The position numbers were made by a program, and so were the translations under genes. From Solitalea longa (GTDB lineage: Bacteria > Bacteroidota > Bacteroidia > Sphingobacteriales > Sphingobacteriaceae), in NCBI RefSeq assembly GCF_002920915.1, contig NZ_PQVF01000001.1, forward strand, positions 124,001-188,000: a stretch of DNA of 64,000 nucleotides, read 5' to 3'. The notes under the pieces are model-generated. The model was not told the origin of the DNA. It did not search any database and worked only from the letters and a program-made list of their open reading frames with translations. How positions within the stretch are numbered: the stretch's first letter is position 1; the number at the start of each line of letters is the position of its first letter. Below, in pieces: positions 1 through 9,012 of this stretch.

Positions 1-55
1 CGATAGGTTCATTCAAAAAAAATAAGGCTAGAAAAGCAACTGAGAATAGTTTCAT
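1..55 (-). CDS. Start of a secreted protein cut by the window edge
   Basis: A reverse-strand ATG at 55..53 opens a frame running off the left edge; the 18 visible residues (MKLFSVAFLALFFLNEPI) look like the start of a signal peptide: one lysine, then a hydrophobic stretch. Nothing can be said about function. It is co-directional with the next reverse-strand gene (130-1077), with about 75 bp between them, so the two could be co-transcribed. Confidence 0.5.
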   Translation of the reverse strand, partial: MKLFSVAFLALFFLNEPI

Positions 56-129
56 ATACTTTATCCCCAAACGGAATTCAAAATACTGAATTGTTGCCTT
101 TTAGCAAAATAGCTTTGCCGGGAGTATAA

Positions 130-1077
130 TTATTTAGAGTAACCGTAGTGCTTAACGTTAAAGGCTGCAATTTCTTTCTTCTTAAAAGGAACGTCCCAAT
201 TACCATTATAGTTAATGCGAACCGGCAGAAGATCATCGCCAAAGTAGTTCATCTCAATATTCATTTTTACATCAAAACTAAAGGCCATGTTATCATAACT
301 CATATCGATAAAACGTCCCAAGATCTGAAAATTTCGCTTGTCAAAAATAGTGGTCAATTCATTTATCATCACCTTGCTGGTGTTTCGGTATTCGGGTTTA
401 GCAACGCATTTGAAACGATATACCGGAATGTTTCCCATATAAGTACCGCTGAAAAATTGATAATCATAATACTGACGCATATCGGGCTCAAAGATTGCAG
501 CCTTCTCACTTATAAATGGTACCCCCTTAATTGGCTTTCCAGGACTAAAAATGAGTACTTTCAGTTTGTCTTTATAGCCTTCTTCACCTTTTTCCCCTTT
601 TGACGGCTTATTGCCTGTAAACTCAGAATTGTTCATGTTCTCAAAAATGTAACTGAACATTTGAACAGTATAAAGTTCATACCTGCCATTACTTTTAAAT
701 ACCTCACCACTATCTATTTTGCTAAGCACTTTCTGTGTGTATTTACCGTTTAAATGTTCGTGATATATTTTTTTGAAGATGTGCGCGTTTCGTCTATATT
801 TTTTATTGAACGTAAGAACATCGTTTTCTGCATAGAAATTATAGTCCTTCGTTTTTTTGAAACCCTGGTAAAAGACAGTATCTGTTAAAATTTGATCAAT
901 GAAATCTTGAACAAATAAGCCATGCTTACCGGTAACTAAAATTGCCGAATCAAGCTGGAAATTAAGTATGGTATCCTGAGGTAATTCCCTTCCTGGTTTT
1001 GCCTTTTTTTTCTCCTGGGCAAACATTGGACTGCTAAACAAAAAGAAGAGTATAAAAACAATGGAAAAACGCTTCAT
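130..1077 (-). CDS. Secreted protein of unknown function, 315 aa
   Basis: I do not recognise the family. I chose the ATG at 1077 rather than the upstream in-frame start at 1167 because it begins a textbook signal peptide (MKRFSIVFILFFLFSSPMFAQ) and the 30 residues before it look non-coding. The mature part is lysine- and aromatic-rich, with a highly charged stretch near residues 160-175 (GEKGEEGYKDKLK) and a C-terminal half of alternating hydrophobic and polar residues that suggests beta strands. There are no cysteine motifs, no lipobox and no repeated domain. The segment around 'PFISEKAAIFEPDMRQYYDYQF' faintly recalls the middle of DUF5686-type outer-membrane proteins, but this is only a resemblance. 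Probably periplasmic or outer-membrane associated. Confidence 0.8.
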   Translation of the reverse strand: MKRFSIVFILFFLFSSPMFAQEKKKAKPGRELPQDTILNFQLDSAILVTGKHGLFVQDFIDQILTDTVFYQGFKKTKDYNFYAENDVLTFNKKYRRNAHIFKKIYHEHLNGKYTQKVLSKIDSGEVFKSNGRYELYTVQMFSYIFENMNNSEFTGNKPSKGEKGEEGYKDKLKVLIFSPGKPIKGVPFISEKAAIFEPDMRQYYDYQFFSGTYMGNIPVYRFKCVAKPEYRNTSKVMINELTTIFDKRNFQILGRFIDMSYDNMAFSFDVKMNIEMNYFGDDLLPVRINYNGNWDVPFKKKEIAAFNVKHYGYSK

Positions 1078-1551
1078 TGAAAATTTTAAAAATAGTTGCC
1101 AAATACGCCCCGAAGTTAAGTTTAATTTATGATTAACACTATAACTATACTTATGGTTAGTAATCAAAGCTCATTATTTGCCTGGTAGTACGCAGTTTTC
1201 CTCTACTACTCATATTTAATAGGTAATTAGTTGAAAATCTGTAATTTGATTTTACGAGGCAATTCTCTTTTTAGTTCGTTATTTACTATAAAGAATCAAA
1301 ATACCCTAAAAAGTCATATGCTTAAACTTAAAGTTAAGTGTTTTTTTGTGTTTTAAAGATTGGAAATTATGATCATAAATCATTGGATAAATCAGCATAC
1401 GTAATGCAAAAAATGAGGTTGTTTGCTTGTCTAAATTATAGTATCTTAATAGTTGACTGAGAATAAAGGTTTGCTAATTATCAGTATGGATAATTATTAA
1501 ATAATAAACTTTATTACGCTATAGTTTCAATCTAAAACAACTGCTGATCCA
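1078..1551. other. AT-rich divergent intergenic region without a gene
   Basis: This 474-bp gap separates a reverse-strand and a forward-strand gene, so it should hold both promoters. It is strongly AT-rich with stop codons in all frames. I see no strong hairpin, no direct repeat and no exact TAnnTTTG box close to either start. Nothing more specific can be supported. Confidence 0.4.
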
Positions 1552-2619
1552 ATGAAAAGAGCGCTCTCTCTACTTATTTTATTATGCTTTTGTTATACAG
1601 TAAAAGCGCAGTACACCAATGTACAACCCAAGAAAAAACGGGATCAATATATTGATAGCTTAAAAAAAACCAAATACCCTTATGTTTTCCCTGCACTTGG
1701 ACAAAAAGCCAGGAAACAAGGTATCGATGTAATTTTGCCTCATGGAATTATGGCCAATGGCGTATATACCAAGCAAAACCTTAAACTTAACGACCTGCAA
1801 GTTGCTTTTAACGACGGGGCGCCTATTAGCCTGGATTCAATAGCAAAATTTGATTATATAACAGGAGAAGGATACATCACTAATTTCAGGTTCGATACCT
1901 ATGTTTTCCCCTTTTTAAATCTTTATGCACTGGCGGGAACCTTAACCGGCCATACCACTGTTTCTTTGGCTGAACCAATAAAGTTTACAACTACTACCAG
2001 TAATCCTGGGCAATATTACGGATTAGGAGTAATGCTGGCTGGAGGTTTCGGTTCGTTTTGGGTTACAAGTGACTTTAATTTTGCCTGGACCGATCTTGAG
2101 TTGCTCGACCATCCGGTAAAGACACGACTGATTGGCTTGCGAGTGGGAAAGGCTTTTAAGATGCCGGATCATCCACAACAGAACTTTGCTTTATGGGTTG
2201 CTACCCAAAATCAAAAAGTATTTAATGAAACAAGCGGCAAGATCAGTGCACAGGATCTTGGTATTACCGGTGGAAAAATAAATGATATGCAGGATCAGTT
2301 GGATACCTGGTATCAGAACTTACCTCCACCAAAGCAGCAACTTTACGAAGGCCTTTACAACCGACTAAACAATGGCCTTGCTGATCTTGAAAGCAATCTG
2401 ACAAATGGCTCTATTACTTATCAGTTTAATAAAAGTTTGTTAACTCCATGGCACGTTTCGTTAGGAGGGCAATGGCAAATTAACAAACACTGGCAAATAC
2501 GTGGCGAAGCTGGTGGTGCATACAAGAAACAACAATATATGCTCTCAGTGAATTATCGTTTCGGTATTAAAGGACGAAATATTATGTCGGGTGAAAAAAA
2601 AGAAAGCACACCCCAATAA
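1552..2619 (+). CDS. Outer-membrane beta-barrel-like protein of unknown function, 355 aa
   Basis: The protein begins with a clear signal peptide (MKRALSLLILLCFCYTVKAQ). Glycine- and aromatic-rich alternating segments follow, for example near residues 160-200 (YGLGVMLAGGFGSFWVTSDF, then RLIGLRVGKAF), and the last 60 residues (WHVSLGGQWQINKHWQIRGE, then QYMLSVNYRFGI) look like the closing strands of a beta barrel. That architecture suggests an integral outer-membrane protein with a periplasmic N-terminal part. A helical, Gln- and Asn-rich insert lies around residues 220-290. I do not recognise a named family and no neighbour gives a functional clue. The gene converges on the AspT-type transporter gene. 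Confidence 0.8.
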   Translation: MKRALSLLILLCFCYTVKAQYTNVQPKKKRDQYIDSLKKTKYPYVFPALGQKARKQGIDVILPHGIMANGVYTKQNLKLNDLQVAFNDGAPISLDSIAKFDYITGEGYITNFRFDTYVFPFLNLYALAGTLTGHTTVSLAEPIKFTTTTSNPGQYYGLGVMLAGGFGSFWVTSDFNFAWTDLELLDHPVKTRLIGLRVGKAFKMPDHPQQNFALWVATQNQKVFNETSGKISAQDLGITGGKINDMQDQLDTWYQNLPPPKQQLYEGLYNRLNNGLADLESNLTNGSITYQFNKSLLTPWHVSLGGQWQINKHWQIRGEAGGAYKKQQYMLSVNYRFGIKGRNIMSGEKKESTPQ

Positions 2620-2701
2620 TGAACTCAAAATAATTCGATAAGTAATCAGTTTATTAAATAGATAAGTAAGCTTTGATTTGATGTAGCGTCCTTTCTTTTT
2701 C

Positions 2702-4387
2702 TTAAACAAGATTGACAATTATTGGCCCCCATATAGCTAACAAAACATTTCCAATTGCATAGGTTACGGTAAAGCCTAAAACCGGAGTGGTACTTTCCGC
2801 CTCGTCCGATACTGCCGATAATGCTGCTGCTACAGTTTGGCTTCCACATAAACCTCCAACTAAAATAATGGGATTTAGCTTTAACAGTTTATGACCAACA
2901 AAGAGACCTACTACCTGTGGCACGAGTGCAACTATGATCCCTAAAACTATCAGTTCCGGCCCCGATTGATGCAGCGCCTCAATTGCCGCAGGTCCTGCTG
3001 ATAGTCCAACCACTGCGGCGAAAGCACTTAAGCCAAATTCTTGTAATACCCACTGTGCCGCCCCTGGAAGGCTTCCAAAAACAGGATACTTAGAACGCAA
3101 CCAGCCAAAAAATAATCCAGAGACCAATACTCCTCCGCCAACACCTAATGTTATGGGAATTCCGCCAATGTTTACCGATAACAAACCAAGTAAAATGCCC
3201 AAAACAATTCCGGTAGTAAGCATGATAAGGTCGCTTTTATCACTTGATTTTTCAACATAGCCAATTTTAACACTGATCTTATCCACTTGTGCTTTATCCC
3301 CCATTAATTGAACTACATCACCTCTGCGTAAGACTGTATTGGGGAACATAGGGATCTCGTTTTCCTGTCGCTTTATATTAATTAGAAAAACTCCTCTTAA
3401 ATCATGAGCGTCTGCATCTCCCGCAATTTCTTTAATACTTTTATTATGATATCTGCTATTGGTAAGCACCACCTTAACTAATTTTCCATTGTAGGTCAAT
3501 ACTTCAGGATTATTTACTTCCGGGCCAATAATCTTCTCGGCATTCATAACTGTTGAATAGTTGCCCATCATTGCCACTATGTCACCTTTTGCAATTGAAG
3601 TTTCCGGAGTACAGTCAAAAATTTTATCCTGCTTCATTACCCTGAATACAGAAGTCCTGTCGCCCAACAGAAATTCAATATCAGCGGCTGTTTTAATTGA
3701 GTCGGGTATAAAAACCACCTTATATGCACGGGCTATAATAGGTGAATAGGGATTAATGGAACCTGAAATTTCTTTTCCCTCACCCGAAAGTGACGCTTCC
3801 AGCTTTTTGGCTTCTTCTTTTAAATTGACCTTTAAAATATGAGGGACAATGTTTCGTAAAAAAATAATTACTGTTATGGTCCCCAAGACATAGGTAATGG
3901 CAAATGCTACGGCCATATTTGAGCTGAGCTTTTGAGTTTCCTCCGCACTTAACCCCAAACGATTTATGGCATCGGAAGCTGTACCCATCGTTGCCGATTC
4001 GGTTAATGCACCTGCAGCTAAACCTGCAGCCAGCCCTTTATTCATTCCCAATAAATGACAAATAACGATTACCAAAAATAGTCCGGTTACACATACTACC
4101 AAAGCTAGAATTAGCAATTTTACTGTTCCCCGATTGAGACTGCCAAAAAACTCCGGACCACTTTTAAAACCAATTGAATAGACAAACAAAGCAAAGCATG
4201 CCGCTTTAAAAACCGGAGAAATTGAAACGCCCAACTGCCCGATGATAAGGGCGAAAATTAAGGTGCTCGCCACGCTTCCTAAACTAAAACTGCCTACCTT
4301 GATTTTACCAACCGCATGACCCAGTACCAACGAAAAGAACACAGCAAATTCAGGTGCTTCATGTATAATGTGTTTTAAAACTTCCAT
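2702..4387 (-). CDS. AspT/YidE-type transporter (aspartate:alanine exchanger family) with two TrkA-C domains
   Basis: A 561-residue polytopic inner-membrane protein with the classic layout of the AAEx family. An N-terminal block of about five membrane helices (residues 10-180) includes the conserved GLAAGALTESATMGTASDA region. A soluble centre (about 205-380) holds two TrkA-C/RCK-C regulatory folds, visible as two 'ITV..IIF/KLVKVVL...G D V V Q L M G' type units. A second block of membrane helices (385-560) contains GLCGSQTVAAALSAVSDEA. Family members exchange aspartate for alanine or move other dicarboxylates; the substrate here cannot be told from sequence. Length fits the family (about 540-565). 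Convergent with the beta-barrel gene; no operon partner. Confidence 0.9.
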   Translation of the reverse strand: MEVLKHIIHEAPEFAVFFSLVLGHAVGKIKVGSFSLGSVASTLIFALIIGQLGVSISPVFKAACFALFVYSIGFKSGPEFFGSLNRGTVKLLILALVVCVTGLFLVIVICHLLGMNKGLAAGLAAGALTESATMGTASDAINRLGLSAEETQKLSSNMAVAFAITYVLGTITVIIFLRNIVPHILKVNLKEEAKKLEASLSGEGKEISGSINPYSPIIARAYKVVFIPDSIKTAADIEFLLGDRTSVFRVMKQDKIFDCTPETSIAKGDIVAMMGNYSTVMNAEKIIGPEVNNPEVLTYNGKLVKVVLTNSRYHNKSIKEIAGDADAHDLRGVFLINIKRQENEIPMFPNTVLRRGDVVQLMGDKAQVDKISVKIGYVEKSSDKSDLIMLTTGIVLGILLGLLSVNIGGIPITLGVGGGVLVSGLFFGWLRSKYPVFGSLPGAAQWVLQEFGLSAFAAVVGLSAGPAAIEALHQSGPELIVLGIIVALVPQVVGLFVGHKLLKLNPIILVGGLCGSQTVAAALSAVSDEAESTTPVLGFTVTYAIGNVLLAIWGPIIVNLV

Positions 4388-4620
4388 GGTTAAATGTTTA
4401 ATTGGTTAAGGGGGAAGGGCTAAAAACGAATAGTTCATTGCTTAGACTATTCTTTAATTTAAGAGAAATTTCAGACTTTATTCCATGATGAATGTTCTTA
4501 CGAAAATTTGGATTGAAGATGTAAGGAAAATCGAGGGTAATTTTAATTCCAAATCATGCTTTACTTTTATCGTCATTGATTAAATTTAAAAATATGCTTT
4601 CATCTTAAAATCAGTATCTA

Positions 4621-5487
4621 ATGAAATTTACGCAAGCTCTCTTATTGACCATATATGGTCTTTTGCTTATTTCCTGTCAACAAAAATTCAGCGTCCCGCC
4701 GGTTAGTAAAGAACCTACCAATGTATATACCCCGGGCCGTTTTGTATGGCATGACCTGGTTACACCTGATGTTGAACAATCGAAGAAGTTTTATGGAGAA
4801 GTATTTGGTTGGAGTTTTGAATCCATAGGATCGGGTGAGAAGCTTTATACCATCATTAAAAAGGATAATGAAAATATTGGTGGAATTTTTCCTATTCCAA
4901 CAAACTCAAAGGTTAAAGCAGGCGAGTGGGTTGCTTCATTATCGGTAAGCAATATCAATGATGCAGTTAATCAAACTGTATTATCCGGTGGTAAGGTTTT
5001 AAGAGGAATACAAGAATTGAATGGCCGCGGGAAAACAGCTTTGGTGAGTGATCCACAGGGAGGAATTCTTGCTTACATTAAAGCCGATGGCGGAGATCCG
5101 GTTCAAAAATCGCCTGGATTTAATGAATGGCTAGGCATGGAGTTGTGGACCAATAATATGGAAGCTTCCAAAGAGTTTTACCGTTTTTTAGTTGGTTATG
5201 AAACCGAAGACAGAAAAGATGATAAAGTGTCCTTTACCGCGTTTACTAAAAACGGAAAGATCTATGCCGCTTTGCTGAAAAATCCAACACCAGAAGTTCG
5301 AACACACTGGATGCCTTACATACGGGTTGAAAATGTTATTACGATGGTGGAAAAAGCAAAAGCTGCAGGCGCAACTGTTTTACTGGCACCATCCGCAGCA
5401 GTAAGAAATAGTACGGTAGCCATCATTCTCGACCCAACAAGGGCTCCATTGGTTTTACAAGAATTCACCCCCACTGCTCAAAATTAA
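4621..5487 (+). CDS. Lipoprotein with two VOC (glyoxalase/bleomycin-resistance) domains
   Basis: The N-terminus has a lipoprotein signal (LLISC, acylated Cys at about residue 19), so the protein is probably anchored in a membrane facing the periplasm. Two VOC modules follow: residues 42-155 (FVWHDLVTPDVEQSKKFYGE ... VSDPQGGILAYIK) and 165-283 (NEWLGMELWTNNMEASKEFY ... ILDPTRAPLVLQEF). Each has the beta-alpha-beta-beta-beta pattern with 'F Y' after the first helix. VOC proteins are metal-dependent isomerases, dioxygenases or binding proteins; the substrate is unknown. A secreted, lipid-anchored VOC protein is less common than cytosolic ones. The stop is 11 bp before the next small lipoprotein gene, suggesting co-transcription. 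Confidence 0.85.
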   Translation: MKFTQALLLTIYGLLLISCQQKFSVPPVSKEPTNVYTPGRFVWHDLVTPDVEQSKKFYGEVFGWSFESIGSGEKLYTIIKKDNENIGGIFPIPTNSKVKAGEWVASLSVSNINDAVNQTVLSGGKVLRGIQELNGRGKTALVSDPQGGILAYIKADGGDPVQKSPGFNEWLGMELWTNNMEASKEFYRFLVGYETEDRKDDKVSFTAFTKNGKIYAALLKNPTPEVRTHWMPYIRVENVITMVEKAKAAGATVLLAPSAAVRNSTVAIILDPTRAPLVLQEFTPTAQN

Positions 5488-5498
5488 AACTCATCATC

Positions 5499-5681
5499 AT
5501 GAAAAAACATTATAGAATAATTGTCGCAGTTGCATTGATTGCTTTTTTGACAGGATGCAGCGGAGTTTCGGTTGGTTACGGCGTTAGCTATGTCGGGGCG
5601 CCTTATGGTCCATACGGGCCTTATGGACCGGCAATGGCTCCAACAATTGGGGTTGGTGTTTATGGGGGGCATAGCTGGTAA
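5499..5681 (+). CDS. Small Gly/Tyr/Pro-rich lipoprotein, 60 aa
   Basis: A short gene with a good lipoprotein signal (FLTGC, Cys near residue 20). The mature peptide is only about 40 residues and low in complexity: GVSVGYGVSYVGAPYGPYGP, then AMAPTIGVGVYGGHSW. The YGP repeat and glycine content recall small surface or envelope peptides annotated as hypothetical in Bacteroidota. It lies 11 bp after the VOC lipoprotein gene and 51 bp before the FGE gene in the same orientation. No function can be assigned; the clean lipobox and position argue that it is real. Confidence 0.65.
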   Translation: MKKHYRIIVAVALIAFLTGCSGVSVGYGVSYVGAPYGPYGPYGPAMAPTIGVGVYGGHSW

Positions 5682-5732
5682 GGCCAATTTCTCGTAAAAA
5701 CGTATATTAGAGGTTCTGAACTCATCTTAATT

Positions 5733-6917
5733 ATGAAATTTAACAATCTATTTACTTTCATGGCCTTGCTCATTGCAAGTGTTTATTTAAGTTCCTGCCA
5801 AAAAGCCAAAAGCTCTCAATCGTCTCAGTTATTTGCTAACGCTAACAGTAAATTAGACGGCATGTCGACTTGTACATCAAATGGTCTCTTCCCAACCGAT
5901 AGTGCCTTGTACATGGAAGGCGGCGGTAAAGATTTTTATGAATCGAAGATCAACACAGCTAAGCCAACAGGAGCTGCTCCTGCAGGCATGGTATTTATTC
6001 CAGGAGGAGAGTTTAGTATGGGTGGAGTAAATCCTGTAGGAATGGGCGACGGAGGCGACCAGGCGATGGATGATGCGCGGCCTGTACACCGGGTAAAAGT
6101 TAAAGGGTTTTATATGGATGTTACGGAAGTAACCAACGCAGAGTTTGCCGCTTTTGTAAAAGCAACTCATTATATAACCATTGCCGAACGAAAACCAACA
6201 AAAGAAGAATTTCCTGAAGCCGCGGAAGAAAACCTGGTGGCTGGTTCAGTAGTGTTTACTCCACCTGATAAAAAAGTAGCATTAAATAACCATTTGCAAT
6301 GGTGGAGTTATATGAAAGGGGCTGACTGGCGTCATCCATTTGGGCCAGAAAGCTCAATAACGGGGAAGGATGATTTCCCGGTTGTGCACATTGCCTGGGA
6401 AGATGCGCAGGCTTATGCTAAATGGGCCGGTAAACGCCTGCCAACTGAAGCAGAATGGGAGTTTGCCGCTCGCGGAGGTGACTATGGTAAATTATATTTC
6501 TGGGGAAATCAGTTTAAGCCTGATGATAAATGGATGGCTAATATTTTCCAGGGTGAATTTCCTTTTAAAGATGCCGGTAAAGACGGCTATATCGGCATTG
6601 CTCCGGTGAAGAAATTTCCTGTTAATAAATACGGATTATATGATATTGCTGGTAACGTTTGGGAATGGTGCCAGGATTGGTATCGGGCCGATTATTATGG
6701 AACTTTAGCAAAAACTGAAGTTTCAAACAATCCTCAAGGGCCAGATGCGCCTTACGATCCTACGGAACCTACCGAGAAGAAAAAAGTACAGCGCGGTGGT
6801 TCATTTTTATGTACCGATCAATATTGCACACGTTATATGGTGGGTACCCGAGGAAAAGGCGAATACCGATCGGCATCAAACCATGTAGGTTTTAGATGTG
6901 TTAAAGATATTAACTAA
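5733..6917 (+). CDS. Formylglycine-generating-enzyme (SUMF1) homologue with lipoprotein signal
   Basis: A 394-residue protein with a lipoprotein signal (YLSSC near residue 22) followed by an FGE-sulfatase domain (about 80-392): PAGMVFIPGGEFSMGG, VHRVKVKGFYMDVTEVTNAE, FPVVHIAWEDAQAYAKWAGK, RLPTEAEWEFAARGG, YGLYDIAGNVWEW and VGFRCVKD. Near the C-terminus the motif GGSFLC-TDQ-YCTRY carries Cys360 and Cys365, spaced as the catalytic Cys336/Cys341 pair of human FGE, followed by an S-x-N-H-x-GFRC end. Most bacterial proteins with this fold, including GldJ and GldK, lack this pair. A true FGE oxidises a sulfatase cysteine to formylglycine; no sulfatase gene is in the window. Export with a lipid anchor is unusual because bacterial FGE normally acts before sulfatase folding in the cytoplasm. 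Confidence 0.85.
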   Translation: MKFNNLFTFMALLIASVYLSSCQKAKSSQSSQLFANANSKLDGMSTCTSNGLFPTDSALYMEGGGKDFYESKINTAKPTGAAPAGMVFIPGGEFSMGGVNPVGMGDGGDQAMDDARPVHRVKVKGFYMDVTEVTNAEFAAFVKATHYITIAERKPTKEEFPEAAEENLVAGSVVFTPPDKKVALNNHLQWWSYMKGADWRHPFGPESSITGKDDFPVVHIAWEDAQAYAKWAGKRLPTEAEWEFAARGGDYGKLYFWGNQFKPDDKWMANIFQGEFPFKDAGKDGYIGIAPVKKFPVNKYGLYDIAGNVWEWCQDWYRADYYGTLAKTEVSNNPQGPDAPYDPTEPTEKKKVQRGGSFLCTDQYCTRYMVGTRGKGEYRSASNHVGFRCVKDIN

Positions 6918-6937
6918 AAAAATCGGACCTCGTTATA

Positions 6938-6978
6938 AAAAGAAAGCGGCACATACATACATGTGCCGCTTTCTTTTT
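6938..6978. terminator. Bidirectional intrinsic terminator between convergent genes
   Basis: A near-perfect hairpin has arms at about 6938-6954 and 6961-6978 around core GCGGCACAT/ATGTGCCGC, with a 6-nt loop, flanked by A-rich sequence on one side and T-rich on the other. It ends the FGE transcript on the plus strand and touches the stop codon of the M61 peptidase gene on the minus strand. Confidence 0.85.
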
Positions 6979-8824
6979 AATTAACCGATGTTGCCTTCAT
7001 GCCAAGCCACTCTTCCCTGAGTTTTTTCATCGCAGCCGTTACATCTAATCCGGCTTGCTCATACGTAATAGCTGTCAAATAAGGATTCTCCTGTAATGTT
7101 AAGATAGTTGAATTATTTGTGCCGCGATGATCATAAACTATTGTTAGTCGGTCACCTACATTATGGCCCGCTATTAAACGCTGGAAAGCAGAAAAATCAG
7201 ATATATTTTGTCCATCTACTGAAAGAATGATGTCGTTGATATCCAATCCCGCTTCATATAAAGGGCTTCCTTTTTGAGTAGCCGAAGCTATTTTTAGGCC
7301 TCGGTATGTACTTTGACCCGGTTGAAAATCTCCCAGCCATGCTTTTTCGGGAGCTGTTTTGCGCAGTAAGATCCCCGCTTTACCCAATAACAGTTCATAG
7401 TTATTCTTTTCAGCGTTGTAGATGTAGCGGTTAAAGAAATCGTCCGCAAAATCTTTGCTGCCGGTAAATTCTCCCAATAGCTTTTGAAGGTCGGAGTTGG
7501 TATAAGGAATTTCGGTTTTGCCATGTTTTTGCCAAACCAGCTGCATGAATTTATCGAGGGTAAGATTTTTGAATTCGGTTCTTAATCGCAAGTCAAGAGC
7601 CAGTGCGGTAGCTTCCCCATACGGATAATAGGAAACAAAAATATTTGGGTAGTTAGTTTGATCAACAGCCACCCCGGCATCAACAAACACTGCCTGGTTG
7701 CTCATGGTTACAGGCGAATACTGTTTTGCCCCCGGCAAGGATAATACACTGTTAAGGCATGAGTTGAGCATCATGCAATAGGTATCAAAAGAATAAAACC
7801 CCGCCCTTTTTAACAATAAGGTTCCGTAATAATTTGTAAAGCCTTCAGCAAACCACAACTCATTGCTCATATTGGCATGTTCAAAATCAAATGGCTCCAG
7901 GGTTTTAGGTCGAATGCGTTCAACGTTCCATTGATGGAAAAACTCATGAGAAAGGGTACTTAACAGATCAATTTCATTTCCTCTGAATGCCCCCTGATTG
8001 GTGATCATTGTTGAATTCCGGTGTTCCATACCATCTCCTTTAACATACATATTTACATTTTGAATAAAGGTATAGTTGCCGAAGTCATAGTTCGGCAGTT
8101 CCCCAAAAACCGCCTTTTGTTCCAAAACCAATCTTTTAACCATTTCGGTATAATTATCCACCTCTGCATCGGTAGCTATGGTATGCAATGCCAGTTTAAT
8201 GCTTTGCTGTTTTCCATCCGGATTTTTTAGTTGCCAGCTACGCTGAAAATGATTGCTCAGTTCAGTAGGGCTATCCATAAAATACTGCAGGCTCGGAGCG
8301 TAATAAACATCATTGGGCTTATAGTCTAACTGCGAAGCTACTTTCCAGTTTAGGCCCTCCGGAATATTAAACTTAACCTCAACCGGACTCTTTTCTTTTC
8401 CTTTAACCCACATAAAGCTAGCCGGAATATTCAAATGCGCTTGGGTGGGGTCTATATCTGCATATGTACCATCGGCATGAACACCGTAGAGCGTATAGCT
8501 TAGTTTTATTGCGCCTTTATGATTTGGCACCTCGTATAAATCGCCCTCCAGTCGTTTAACATCAAGCGGTTTGCCTTGCTGATCGAAGGCTTTTACATTG
8601 TAAACATTCTTTCCAAATTCATGCGTTGCATAACGTCCCGGCGAAGAGCGGCTCATTCGAAATAGCACCGGACCGGAGCTCAGCTCATCAACATTAATGG
8701 TTATTTCGGCCTCATGATGTTTGTAATTTGTAAATGAAACATCATAGCGAACTGCATGCTGAGCAACTATAATTTTTGCCGACAGGAGTAATACGGTTAA
8801 GGTAGTTAACGTTTTATAATTCAT
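6977..8824 (-). CDS. M61 family (glycyl aminopeptidase-like) metallopeptidase with PDZ domain
   Basis: A 615-residue secreted peptidase. The signal peptide is MNYKTLTTLTVLLLSAKIIVAQ. An M61 N-terminal beta-sandwich covers about residues 25-190. The catalytic domain carries the zinc motif HEFFH (His293, Glu294, His297) followed by QWNVERIRP and, downstream, NELWFAEGFTNYYG supplying the third zinc-binding Glu. A PDZ domain lies at about 500-585 (GLKIASATQKGSPLYEAGLD, DIILSVDGQ). This matches the length and order of glycyl aminopeptidases such as that of Sphingomonas. It probably acts in the periplasm on peptides. It stands alone on its strand, with its 3' end at the shared terminator. Confidence 0.93.
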   Translation of the reverse strand: MNYKTLTTLTVLLLSAKIIVAQHAVRYDVSFTNYKHHEAEITINVDELSSGPVLFRMSRSSPGRYATHEFGKNVYNVKAFDQQGKPLDVKRLEGDLYEVPNHKGAIKLSYTLYGVHADGTYADIDPTQAHLNIPASFMWVKGKEKSPVEVKFNIPEGLNWKVASQLDYKPNDVYYAPSLQYFMDSPTELSNHFQRSWQLKNPDGKQQSIKLALHTIATDAEVDNYTEMVKRLVLEQKAVFGELPNYDFGNYTFIQNVNMYVKGDGMEHRNSTMITNQGAFRGNEIDLLSTLSHEFFHQWNVERIRPKTLEPFDFEHANMSNELWFAEGFTNYYGTLLLKRAGFYSFDTYCMMLNSCLNSVLSLPGAKQYSPVTMSNQAVFVDAGVAVDQTNYPNIFVSYYPYGEATALALDLRLRTEFKNLTLDKFMQLVWQKHGKTEIPYTNSDLQKLLGEFTGSKDFADDFFNRYIYNAEKNNYELLLGKAGILLRKTAPEKAWLGDFQPGQSTYRGLKIASATQKGSPLYEAGLDINDIILSVDGQNISDFSAFQRLIAGHNVGDRLTIVYDHRGTNNSTILTLQENPYLTAITYEQAGLDVTAAMKKLREEWLGMKATSVN

Positions 8825-8886
8825 TGACTTTTATAGGTTTTGTATAAGATAAAGTTTGGCAAAATGAAAGCTGATTTATAAACTTG

Positions 8887-8894
8887 TATCTTTG
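8887..8894 (+). promoter_or_regulatory. Bacteroidota -7 box (TATCTTTG) ahead of the rhodanese gene
   Basis: TATCTTTG exactly matches the Bacteroidota -7 consensus TAnnTTTG and lies about 120 bp upstream of the rhodanese start, in the only gap where its promoter could be. I see no clear -33 TTTG at the ideal spacing, so this rests on the -7 box. Confidence 0.45.
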
Positions 8895-9012
8895 TGATCC
8901 TAAACTAAAACAAATCGGCTTATTATGAAATTTGTAATAAGTAATAACATTGTTAAACCCACGTTGAATTTATCTGGTGATTTGTAAGATAGTTCAATCA
9001 ATTATTATTTAA

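Noticed and set aside
8924-8986. 20-codon ORF (MKFVISNNIVKPTLNLSGDL) upstream of rhodanese
   Set aside because: Too short with no supporting signal; likely leader sequence.
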